From assembly GCA_963576785.1 (NCBI GenBank), contig OY756140.1:2604001-2668000 (forward strand): 64,000 nucleotides of DNA, in the 5' to 3' direction. The translations under genes were made by a program, and so were the position numbers. Under the pieces are notes generated by a model. It saw only the letters and a list, made by a program, of their open reading frames with translations, did no database searches and was not told the DNA's origin. The number at the start of each line of letters is the position of its first letter. Positions within the stretch are counted from its first letter, which is position 1. This DNA comes from Chlorophyllum brunneum. Lineage: Eukaryota; Basidiomycota; Agaricomycetes; Agaricales; Agaricaceae. This document shows, piece by piece, positions 11,566 through 24,647 of this stretch.

Positions 11566-12252
11566 TCATAGAGTGATGGCAGCCCCGAGCAGTGCACTGC
11601 CCATAACTGTCACCAGACCAATAATGGCAGGGGATGACATTCCCGCAGTGTGCACTCCGATAGCAGCGTTACTGGTGGTTTGTACAGCGGCGGTCGCGAT
11701 AGTGTAGACAGAACCGAAAGCAGAGGTAGCAACACCTGCGCCTGATTGCGCGAGCGTCAAGCCCTCTCCACCAACACTGGTGACAATCGTAAGTGCTTGG
11801 CCACCAACCGCTGTAAAGAAGTTGAGTAAGCCGTTGACGAACGTGAAGGTTGTGCAGGAGTAAAACGCACACGTGACTGAGGTGAGAATCTTAGCTCCTT
11901 CGCTTGCGACCTCACTGCCCACACTCTCAGCGGCACTGGTAACCTGGGAGAAGACGGAAGCACCTAGATAATAAGTGAGCCGAGTTCGGCCGGGGAAAAG
12001 AATTTCTGAACGAACCACCAGCGGTAACGGCAGAGGCAGCAGCACTGGTCAGCGAGTTAAAGACGTCACCAGCTAGAGTAGCCATTATTATTATCGATCA
12101 CTTAATCTCGGTATTAGGAAGAGGGGCATACGATTTTGGCGAGCGTGTAGCTCTTGTGCCTCGGGAGCTGGGGTGGGTAGAGGACTCGGGGAGGCAGCAC
12201 TAAAGGAGGCGGCGGAGGCGAAAAGGGCAACGACGAAGAGTTTGGAGTACAT
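11566..12252 (-). CDS. Predicted secreted small protein with hydrophobic C-terminus (GPI-type), unknown function
   Basis: No family recognised. The start at 12252 gives a clear signal peptide (MYSKLFVVALFASAASFSAA), then a short pro-like piece (PLPTPAPEAQELHARQ). The body is Ala/Ser/Val/Gly-rich with repeated TSVGG and TSAA patterns. The C-terminus (SPAIIGLVTVMGSALLGAAITL) is hydrophobic, as in GPI signals. Introns are placed after ARQN and after AVTA. A third, 60-nt candidate (donor GTGCGT, branch CTTAC, acceptor TTTACAG) near 11871-11812 is a multiple of three and has no stop, so the frame stays open with or without it. Removing it joins LTSVT directly to SVGGQAL and deletes two of the Cys. 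Low complexity suggests a cell-surface structural protein. Confidence 0.65.
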
Positions 12253-12468
12253 GGCAGATTAAAGCAGCACAAGACGTAGCGAAAGGAGGGCAGAGAGAGA
12301 GGGGATGCAGTGAAAAATCTGAGCGATGGAGATTAAATATGTACAGAGCGGCAACTGCGGCGCCGCAACAGTCGCGAAGGCAGTGTGAGCTGCACCGCCA
12401 CCATTACGTAACGGGAAACGGGAAAATATTAATGGAGCGAGGCGGCTGGTTCCTGCCTCAAGAATCCA
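12253..12468. promoter_or_regulatory. Divergent promoter, secreted protein / ribulose-phosphate 3-epimerase
   Basis: A 216-base space between two divergent start codons. It must hold both promoters. I recognise no specific operator. Confidence 0.4.
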
Positions 12469-13589
12469 ATGCCACGCGCAATCATAGCCCCCTCGATCCT
12501 AGCCTCCGATTTTGGCCAACTCACTGCAGAATGCAAGCGCATGATCAAGGACGGTGCTGAATGGCTACACATGGGTATGTCTACCCCCCATATCTCTTGA
12601 AACTCTGCTCACCATCTTCCCAGACGTCATGGACGGGTGATTACAACCGCTTCTGGCTCTCGTTTCATCCCCTCACCTCTTTTTGCAGCCATTTTGTACC
12701 AAGTATTACAATCGGTCAGTTCCTCTCATCCGTTGTTCACGCATGAATCCTTATGCTTTTACCCCCCTCCAGGCGCACCCATACTCTCATGTGTCCGCAA
12801 GGGCGTTCCCGGAATTTTCATGGACTGTCATATGATGGTATCAGAACCTGAAAAGGTTTGTATCATGTTCTCTCCGGGATGGCGACACGTTTATCTGAGT
12901 TACGTGTCAGTGGGTAGACGACGTTGCAGATGCTGGAGGTGCCCTCTACTGTTTCCACTACGAAGCAACTTGTACGCATCCTCCAAATTTGACAAAAAAC
13001 AACTTGTCGTAACTGACTGGCCCTTTATTCACCTTACAGCCGACCCCCTTTCCCTCATTCATACGATTCACCGGCGCGGAATGCGAGCTGGTGTGGCTAT
13101 CTCTCCCGACACTCCATCTACAGCCATCACAAACGAAATCGGCACGGCTGCCGACATGCTCCTTGTCATGACCGTATATCCCGGTCCGTCCACTCTTTTC
13201 TCCCTTATCTGGATCCACTAACGCTCCGGTATCTATATTTAGGCAAAGGTGGTCAGAAATTCTTGGATCGGTGTGTTCCCAAGGTGGCTCAGCTACGCGC
13301 ACGATTCCCCGATAAGGATATCGAGGTTGATGGCGGTGTCGGTCCCAAGACAATCGATGCCTGTGCAGAAGCCGGTACGGCCACACATTCTACCTCAGTT
13401 TCACCTTTTTTTGTGCTTAAACCCTACTGCGCATTCCTAGGCAGCAACGTCATTGTAGCAGGCACTGCCATTTTTGGTGCGGAGAATCCGGAACAGGTAA
13501 TCTCCACCCTCAAGTCCGCAGTTAACACTGCTCAAGCAAAGTTTGCCGCAAGGGGGGCAAATGGTACGAGCGGAAAATCCATAGACTGA
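12469..13589 (+). CDS. RPE1: Ribulose-phosphate 3-epimerase
   Basis: Interconverts ribulose 5-phosphate and xylulose 5-phosphate in the non-oxidative pentose phosphate pathway; cytosolic TIM barrel. The ATG at 12469 starts MPRAIIAPSILASDFGQL. Signature residues seen: WLHMDVMDG and HFVPSITIG (metal and catalytic Asp/His), MDCHMMVSEPEKW (second conserved His-Met), VYPGKGGQKF, and EVDGGVGPKTI with the second catalytic Asp. Phosphate-loop residues follow (GSNVIVAGTAIFGA). Seven or so short introns split the gene; one lies between DVMDG and HFVP. The tail ends GTSGKSID at 13589. Length (about 240 residues) is normal. No missing catalytic residue was seen. Confidence 0.95.
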
Positions 13590-13954
13590 CGCCCCATTTG
13601 TAATCAACCGACCATTTAGCGACTTCAATTCTGAATATACCACCTCGGATCTCCTAATTATCATTGGTGCAAAGCAAGCAAAACTAAATTTCAAGTGCGA
13701 ATCGTTGGATGCTGAGTTGAGCAAAACCACCGAGACGTTTGTACCGATAGCGAGAACATGGACACTGGGTTAATCATTAGTATCATGGCGTTTAACATAC
13801 CCTAGGAGCACGTAGTAACTAGTATTGTAATACAGTCGTGAGATAAGATCATGACAATACCAAATGAGGCGTCCCATCCACCCGGACATAAAAATAATGA
13901 GAGTAGAAAATAGAGGGAAATAGATAGATATCAAGGCCTCCCAAGAACGGGATA
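13590..13954. other. Convergent 3' region, RPE1 / glycosyltransferase
   Basis: A 365-base stretch between two convergent stop codons. It is AT-rich and holds the 3' untranslated regions; no gene is seen. Confidence 0.5.
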
Positions 13955-16442
13955 TTACCATACCAGCCACTCTCCATACATGTTCGGTCTCTCTCCACGG
14001 ATATACGACTCGAACGTCCGCTTCAGCACTGTCGCCCAGTCTAAGTCTCGCCGGTCTTGTTCCACGCCCTCTTCACCATCCAATACGGTGGCACCACCTT
14101 GAGCCTGCTCTCGTAGCGCTGCACGAGCTGCTCGTTCTCCAGCACGGAAATTGGGTCCAAGGTCAGGCCAGTTACGCACCGGATCGAAAGGCTTCCACCT
14201 GCGAGAGAATCAGTGGGCTAGAGGGGCCGGTATCAGGGTGATGAACCTACCAAAAGTTGTGGAAATGGTATGAGTATGCACCTCTAAAGAACCCTTCAAA
14301 TCCAAGTGCTTGTGGGGCGGCGCTCTCTGCTATGGGGGTATCAAAGAACTGCTCAAAGCTACAGGGGCAAACGCGACGATAAGGACCAAAAAGAGGCTAT
14401 AAATAGCTTCACTCACTTAGTAAAGAATGGCTGAGGGGGCCGCGATAACTGATAACTCTCTGTATTCAACCACGCTGAATCAAAAAGAGCATCTGGTAAC
14501 CTCAACAACAGGCTCTCTAGATGTGCCTCCCTCGCATATACCGACACTGTCATCGGATGGAAATCCAAATTATTCTTCAACGCAGTCCTGAACAAGAATT
14601 TGCCCAGAGCCGAGTCCTTGTTTAACTTGAGGACTGCAGTATTGTATCTTGACAATCGGGACCAACGATACGCGAAAGCACCACCCCAACCCCATAGCTC
14701 TTCCCAGTCTCGAAGGAAGATCGTGTCCGCGTCGAGATAGATACCACCGTATCGGTGGCACAGAATGAAACGTGCCATATCAGAGAGAATAACTGAGAGC
14801 TTGTCATACGTTGAAGCCGATTTCGACCCTGCACGGTCGACTATATCCTCTTTTCCCCTTGCTTCTACGTCTGTCTCATTGGCACTCGCCATCAGCGGAG
14901 GGGTTTTCCTCTTGTTAACATTGACCACATTCCCACCAGAGTTGAATAAATCCCTTGAACGCCATTCGTCCTTCAACTCTGGGATGCCATCCAACTCTCT
15001 CGTCGTGTTCCACATCTTAAATTCCACAATACCGTGAAACCTGGGGTGCAAAAACGGCGACGCCCAAGGATTTGACGCCAACTGGTCGAACATATCTTTC
15101 AGTGCGTTCGGATTGGGGACTGCAGCTGCTGGTCCTGGATTTATCCACATCCAGAATTTCGGTCGGCAAGCTGCATTCTCCGACCAGTGCTTCACATGTA
15201 GTCCTGTATTTTGAGTGAAGAGGAAACTCAAAATCGCGAGGTAAGGTTTATCCGTGAAGGGACCTGTCCAGAACATGTGGAATATCCGCGGATTTTCCGG
15301 ATCGCAAGGCTGTGGGAGCGATGCGTAGGGTTTATACTGAACTGGCCCCCGTAAATTAATGGGAGGTGACTCGGGCTCGACACCCCGCCGTTTGAAAAGT
15401 CCAGAATCTAGGTCGGAATTATCCTGCGGTCGTGCTTCTGGTCGTCGTCCAGCGACCGCATCGTCCCAAATATCCTCCTCGTCCTCCACTTGTCGACGTA
15501 CAGGTGCATGTGCTGTTGTGTTGTCCACCTTTTCGACATATATGTATTTCCAATCGTCTAGTCTCCCTCTGCGTAGTCGTTTACCGTTGTCCAGTCCTGC
15601 ACCAACACGTAGGACCTCTAGACAGTCCCTGACAAACTACCAAATTCGTAAAGACCTGAATTATAACTTCCAGGAAGAGCTGGCACGCACCTTTTTCTTC
15701 GAAAAGTCACAATGCTCCATTATAATATCTAAATCCGCGATACTCCCAGGTATAGGTCGAGGAGGGTAAGCGACATCAGGAGGTTGGCTCTGGATATCGA
15801 GGTATATGCGTTCCGGTCCACTTCCACGCGTCAATGTCACATATTCGCTGGCCTCTTCAGTCAAGGGTGAAGGTATATTAATCTTCCTTGGAGGAAGCGC
15901 TGGATTAACTGGCGTGTCCTTCAGCCGTATCTGCTCTGGAACTAGAATACATCTCAATCCCCGGTGCATCCCTAAAGAGTGAAAGATAGGAAAGTATACG
16001 CACTGGCTCTCCGACTTGGATAATGCCCACTCGCAATCTCCCACTTCCAAATCCTTTGTAAATCCTCTCGTCCGTACACCAATGTCCGTGAATCCTTCAC
16101 AAGGGGCCACTGCTTCGCATGCGTGCCAAAGCGTCTCGCCAGTGCGAAAACGAAGAAGAACGCCAGCATAATCAATAGCACTAATATTGAGCACCCCCGC
16201 TTCCTGCCAAATCGTCTCGTAGCATAATCATGTACCCTCCTTGGGTTTATAACGAATATCCGGAATGGGCGCGTGCAGCAAAATGGAATAGGAAGGCTGA
16301 GTCGTAGCCACCATGGCGCGAGATGTGGATGTAGCGCGAGTTTCTCCTGTACTGCAGAAGAACTGTTGGCGTAGACAGGTAATGAGTTACTATTTGAGTG
16401 GCCCCGTTGGGTCTCGCCCGAGAAATATGTAGAGAAAGACAT
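13955..16442 (-). CDS. Type II membrane glycosyltransferase with DXD motif (Gly_transf_sug / GT32-like)
   Basis: The start at 16442 gives a cytosolic N-terminus, a single anchor (CSILVLLIMLAFFFVFALA) preceded by RRFGRKRG, and a lumenal domain, the layout of Golgi type II transferases. The catalytic core shows NPRIFHMFWTGPF, KFWMWINPG, then LSDMARFILCHRYGGIYLDADTIFLRDW. The DAD of that last motif is the nucleotide-sugar/metal-binding DXD of the sugar-transferase family related to Och1 and alpha-1,4-glycosyltransferases. Introns are placed after YPSRRA (62 nt), after DFSKKK (acceptor GGTAG before FVRDCLEVL), and two more in the 3' part. The C-terminus ends YGEWLVW, stop at 13955. Acceptor sugar and linkage cannot be told. 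The 5' part carries an unusual acidic insert (EDEEDIWDDAVAGRR) before the core. Confidence 0.85.
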
Positions 16443-16724
16443 GCACAGGTGCGGCCCAAGTCAACAGGGCTGCTCGACGCCGCACAACAGAATAAAGTTT
16501 GTAGCTGGGATCAGCAAGTGGTTTAGATGATGATGGCCAACGAAGGCCAGTGTCCTGAAATTTCTGGGCGTGGGAAGCACATATGATGGCTCAGTCTCCA
16601 CATCATGCGCTCGAGTTTCAGAACGATCAACATTGCAGCGGATTCTATCAACACAATGGAAGCAGAAACGTGACAATTAGAGCTACACATGGCCTATCGT
16701 TTTTATTAAGTTACTCCTGCATTT

Positions 16725-18904
16725 TCACAGAGAACCAAGGGGCTGCAGCTCGAGATCGGCAGGGTCGGTGGGTACGGTTAGGATGCGGAGCGTGTTGGTG
16801 TGACCGAGGCCTCCCTTCCAGCCTTGCACTGCAATGATGGTGGCACCAGGTTTGATGATGTTGAGTGCCAAGGCGTTGCGAAGACCGAAGCGGATACGGT
16901 TGTCAACATCAGTCTGCCATTGGTGGGTTTGAACACCACGAGGTTCAGGGTACCAGAACGGGTAACAACCGCGGTGCAAGTGGATCTGTCTTGCAGTTTG
17001 CTCATTACGAGTAACTATGTTGGACAAATTAGTATTCTGGTCCAGGCAAGTGAAGACCGATGGACCCACCGGTGATGATGGGGATCTTAGGGCGGTATTT
17101 GGAGACGAGGCGAGCGGTGTTCCCACTTGTCGAGAGAACAAGGAGGGCTTTGGCATCCTGTTCAGCAGCAGCAGCAACAGCGGCAATGGCAACGGTCTCC
17201 GCAGTCTCTGTCGGACGCGCCTGGATGGCGCGCAAGTCATCATATAGAGGTGGATAGCATATCGCAGATTCTGCGAGCAAGCAGGTCTCCGCCATCATAA
17301 GGACTGACTTTTTGTTAGAACGAGGGCCCTCGTTTTTTTAAAGAACGTACCAGATTGGACGGGGTAAGAACCCTTGGCAGTCTCACCAGACAACATAACA
17401 CAGTCAGCGCCGTCGAGAACTGCATTGGCAACATCGCTGACTTCGGCACGAGTGGGGCGAGGGTTGTACTGAAAAGAATGGATTTTGAACCCGACAACAG
17501 TAAATGGATGGTGCTACTCACTGTCATAGACTCGAGCATCTGAGTCGCAACGATGACTGGCTTGCCAGTAATATTGCACTTGGCAATCATCATTTTTTGG
17601 GCAAGGAAGACCTGACTCGCAGGGATTTCAATACCCAGGTCACCGCGGGCAACCATGACACCATCGGCCTCCTTGAGGATGTCATCAAAGTTGCAGACAC
17701 CCTGCTCGTTTTCAATTTTGACGATAATCTTGACACCAGCACCATCAGGGCCGAGAACCTCGCGGATTTGCCTGACATCCTCGCCACGACGGATGAATGA
17801 CGCGAAGATCATATCAACCCCATTCCGAACACCAAACTGAATGTCAGCCTTGTCCTTCTCAGAGAGCGCAGGAAGGTCGACCTCAGTCTTGGGCAAATTG
17901 ACACCTTTGCGAGAGGAGATGTTGCCATTATTCAATGCGCGGACACGGACATTGGGGCCATCGATAGCAAGAACAAGGAGGGAGAGAATACCTGGAAATC
18001 ATGAAAAATTGATCTGGATCCGTTCGATGAAAATGCCTACCATCGTCGACATAGATAAGCTTGCCAGGGGCAGTAACCCTGGGGAGATTAGCCTAGATGG
18101 ATCAGTGTTTGTCACAGAACCAAGTTAAACCCTACTCACATAATCTACGAACATGGAGTGGTCATCGGAACTTTCACTGTACTTAGGATCAGTGGTAATG
18201 AGGAATTCATGACCAGCTTTAACAGGATACTGGGTAAAAGGATGAGCCAGATGAAATATACAACGGATCCTCAGAACGTATGACGTACATCTTTGCCATC
18301 CTTCGTTAGACCGGTCCGAATTTCAGGGCCTTTCTATCAGACAACTCGCAGATTAATGTGGGTTTCGGGGAGAAGACAAAGGAACACCGACCGTGTCCAA
18401 AGCGATGGCCACGGGGCGCCCATGTGGGTCATCTAGAGGGAGACAGTGAGGAAAGCGGGCAAACGGAATGAAAAGTCATAAACCGACCTTTAACCATTTG
18501 CCTAGTATTATCGATAACGCTCTGGTGGTACTCATAGGATCCATGCGAGAAGTTCATGCGGACTACAATGAAGCATAAGTCAGAAGCCGACGAGGTTTCT
18601 GTTGAGGAGAGTAGGAACCGATGTTTACGCCAGCACGACGAAGCTCAGCGAGCTTCTCGACAGTGTTGACCTTGGGGCCTGCTGATGTTGAGCGAACGCG
18701 TCTATCACGAGAGGTTTCCAAACCCACCAATCGTCGCTATAATGGACGTCTACGCAAACATAGTCAAGGAAGAGCACGAAGGAGGCGCGTCAACGGACAG
18801 ACCTTGCGAAAATACTTGGTGCTCTCGGTAGGGACGGGGGCATCAGAGACATTGAGAGTAGAGTTCCACTCGAGTTGAGAACGGATACCATCAACAGGAT
18901 ACAT
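16725..18904 (-). CDS. PYK1: Pyruvate kinase
   Basis: Last step of glycolysis: phosphoenolpyruvate plus ADP to pyruvate plus ATP, cytosolic. The start at 18904 gives [19 protein letters not shown]. Motifs seen across roughly ten exons: [42 protein letters not shown], the B-domain segment around VDDGILSL, then [27 protein letters not shown], the signature [45 protein letters not shown] and [10 protein letters not shown]. The C-terminal domain has [15 protein letters not shown] and an allosteric-site-like [10 protein letters not shown], ending ELQPLGSL at 16725. All catalytic residues appear present (Lys in KIENEQG, Glu and Asp in ARGDLGIE). Introns such as the one between TSIIATIG and PKVNTV are short GT-AG. 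Confidence 0.95.
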
Positions 18905-21151
18905 GATGGGCGGGAGAGAGGATAGATGTAGAAGAGGGGAGAGACAAAAAAACTTTTATGGCGTAATAAAGCGGAGCTAGAGAGGATGGAGTGATGTCGG
19001 AGGAACGGACTGTTGGGGTGGTCATCGATAACAATATACACGCCGAGCGGCAAGATCCTTCTTACGTCCCAATCCCTTCACCACAGCAACCTCTATTTGC
19101 AAACCGGCCATACTAGATGCAGTGCATGACGCATCTCCATAGATATCACAGCTGTGATCACTGGGTTGACGACATGGCCACCAGTCCGAGTCACTACTGA
19201 ACAACCACACGAAAGGCCACCAGCCCTACGTTGGGGTATCTCCAGAGAAGTAGCAACCAACAAAAGCTTTCAGGTGGTCATGCCATGCCATGCCTGCAGC
19301 TGGCGAGAAACACATCGTCTGCTCTGAGGTCGAATGCCGCAGAGGCCACAGCCAGAACTCTCGCTTAAAGAAAGTTCCGCTCCTAATCCGGTCCATGTGG
19401 TTCAAGCCGAGCGCTCGAGAAAAGTATCTCCGGCTGGTCGCCGACCTCCAGAACATTCATTCGTCTCCCTCATGACCTGCGCACCTGAACTCACCGCCTG
19501 GTGTGACTCATACCCCACTTCATGCACCGACACCTTCTACATTGGTAAGTGTCGCCACCAGCCCTGTGAATCCAGCAGAAGGGAAAGGTGTGGACCGAAT
19601 CACCACAACCGTCCATAGACTCCCGGATTGAAGAGAAAGATGAGGTTCCCTCTTCCCTCCGACAAGACGCTTCCGAAACTCGGTGACAGATATCTTCACA
19701 AAAGCCCGGCGGGTAACCGCATTCCAGGTACACGTTATCTCCACCCACTTAGCTTACAGCTACATCTACAGCCTGAAACGCCCCACGTTCTCTCTATTCG
19801 ACTCGCAGTTCACGCTCGTCCAACAGTGTCACTCTCCAGAAACATACATACATGGTAACGTCTGTCTCACTTCACGCAAGGGTAGTCTGTGTCTCCAGCT
19901 ATCAAGTCGCAACCACGCACCCGACCAACTACGTTAGAGCGACCGCCAGATATTATCGATCACGAATGCGGGGTTCCCGCGTATGAACTCCTCCGATCTG
20001 AATGTGACAAAGCGATGCGAGAAACCGGTGTTGGATGGAATCTGTATGATCTTCAGTGTTTCCTACCAGGAGGTTGTATCTACCATCCGCCATCTCGCGT
20101 TATCTCGAGAGCTGTCTTGTAAAAGCCACCTCTCTAGCTGAATACATCGTATACTATTCGGTGCGCCAAGAAGTACGATGTCTATAAGATGCAACCCACG
20201 GTATCTCCGGGCGTACCATCTCGCCCGCTACATATAGCATCGGGACGGGATATTCGGGGACCATACAGCCTGGGTGGCAAACACATGGTGTTCATGACTT
20301 GAAGAAACACAAGGATGTCATTTGCATGCATAGATGCAAGACGGCGATTTTTACTGCTGAATGCACGCCAACAGCCTCAACCGTTTTTTTTTGACAATTG
20401 AGTCCTCGTATATACCAACCGTCTGTCCTATGGCACTGGGTGCCGTTTGAGATCTGGGATCTAGCGGCCGAAGGCAGAAAGCATGGCCCATAGGCTGTAT
20501 ATCTATCTTTGTCTCTGGCTTTGCCCGACGTTCTAAGGCGGATCGGATCGTCCGTTGACTGCTCAGTTGAAGGTAGTTTTCAGGTCTCCTTTCGTTTTAA
20601 GGCTGATTTTTGCTGGTCCAGACAGACGTACACTCTAATTTTTTACGAGCCCGGCTGGTATGATGACCCCGTCGCGTCGGTTATCTGGTGCCTTACAACG
20701 GGGGGGTTCGCCTGGGCCAAACTGACACGGTTCGCGAATGCTCTTCTTGAGGTCATCTATAGTATACTGCCCCTAAAATATGGATGTTGGTCCATCACGC
20801 GATGGCCGTGGGTGACCATTTCCTGGGCCATTGGCAGGTCAAGCCTAGAGTACGGGACTTGCAACCCGATGTCTGGGGCTCTGCATGCATACGTGGATAG
20901 CAGTAGTTGCTATTTACAACAGCACTTCGTGGCGCAGGGCGCTGCGATCTTGGCTAGTTGTAGCTATAACTCCAAGCGGTGGCGCTCTGTACCTGCTGCT
21001 AGCTCCAGGATGTTGCCGATTTGGGTACATAGATTCTACCGAACTAAAGTGCATAATACGATAGCGATACAACACTGGTAGAAGCCAAAAATAGAGGTGC
21101 AAAGGAACACATGGAGCCACTGACTCAACAGGAAGTATGAGACGACATTCG
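18905..21151. other. Gene-poor region, about 2.2 kb
   Basis: Lies between the pyruvate kinase start and the MCM3 stop. The first part is the pyruvate kinase promoter. Open frames on both strands at 19.0-20.1 kb give only ambiguous coding signal (see the separate entry). A plus-strand frame of 190 codons at 20509-21081 is rich in Trp and Ser and shows no domain or start context; I do not call it a gene. A run of nine T residues lies near 20387-20395. No tRNA and no transposon ends were seen. Confidence 0.4.
19469..20122 (+). other. Possible exons of a small Cys-containing protein, or a decayed gene
   Basis: Short protein-like segments occur in order on the plus strand: CAPELTAWCDSYPTSCTDTFYIG followed by a GTAAGT donor near 19545, then a frame around FSLFDSQFTLVQQCHSPETYI, then ECGVPAYELLRSECDKAM and GVGWNLYDLQCFLPGGC before a stop at 20122. 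Cysteine spacing and the WNLYDLQC ending recall secreted enzymes, but I could not join the pieces into one frame with credible introns of normal length. It may be a real multi-exon gene, a pseudogene, or chance. No function is proposed. Confidence 0.22.
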
Positions 21152-23893
<2,742 letters not shown>

Positions 23894-24647
23894 GATAGGC
23901 GGAAAAAAGAGAACCGGAGAGCTCGTCAGATAAGAGAAAGGGCTGGGGAATTGTCATTCAGGTCACGCCCACCGCGTCCTCATTAACGCGTCAACAACCC
24001 CAATCAGGGTCAAATCTGTCCAAGCATGTGTCCACTTCCGTCAACACCTTGGACGTCACTCGGGAACTTCCAGACTCTGGGGCATGATGTCGTCTCACAC
24101 AACCGCCCCTCGTTTCTATGTGGAATTTTCATATTGCTGGATGTATTCGTATGCATTGTCCTTCAATAGGGACGGAACGGGGTCCACCCCCACCCGGGTC
24201 CTGTGGCCCAGAGCGGAGAATTTCTATCTTTGCGCGAGTTTTGCCACAAGAACTGAAACCGCCTATAGTATCCCCAAACATGTCCCTGAGCTATTGCGTG
24301 AGGAACCCCCTTTTCCCCAAAGTAGGTCTTCAGGTCGTACACATCACTCACTATTTTTATCCTCTGGGTTTTGGTTCAGCGTCTATGCTCTTCTATTCAC
24401 AAATTCACCGTCAAATGTGTAGAGATTGTTTATGTTAGGCAGATAACGGAGATCGGCAATGACAGGTGGCTTATATTATCATCGGGAGCCAAGGAGTCTC
24501 GGAAGGTGTTGCCAAGAAATAACGTATCGTTAAACTGGTGGTATACACTCAAGTCAGAGAGAAAGTATGTGGATAATAGAATAGGGATCAAGCGCATCAA
24601 TAAAGGTCCATGTCGTCAAATCATTCATATACAGACAAGATACCCGG
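23894..24647. other. Intergenic region, MCM3 promoter and 3' side of the repeat-protein gene
   Basis: About 750 bases. The right-hand half lies beyond the stop of the minus-strand repeat protein. Short plus-strand frames at 24084-24438 have no support. The only recognised element is the ACGCGT box near MCM3. Confidence 0.45.
23986..23991. promoter_or_regulatory. MCB (ACGCGT) element upstream of MCM3
   Basis: Perfect ACGCGT hexamer 93 bases before the MCM3 start codon. In yeasts this is the MBF (Mbp1/Swi6-type) site that drives G1/S transcription of replication genes; MCM genes are known targets. Use in this fungus is inferred. Confidence 0.55.

Noticed and set aside
11042..11569. 175-codon minus-strand frame downstream of the 11566-12252 gene
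   Set aside because: Its ATG overlaps the upstream gene's stop; no domain, signal peptide or intron. Probably 3' sequence.
20509..21081. 190-codon plus-strand frame
   Set aside because: Odd Trp/Ser-rich composition, no domain, no start context. It is not supported as a gene.
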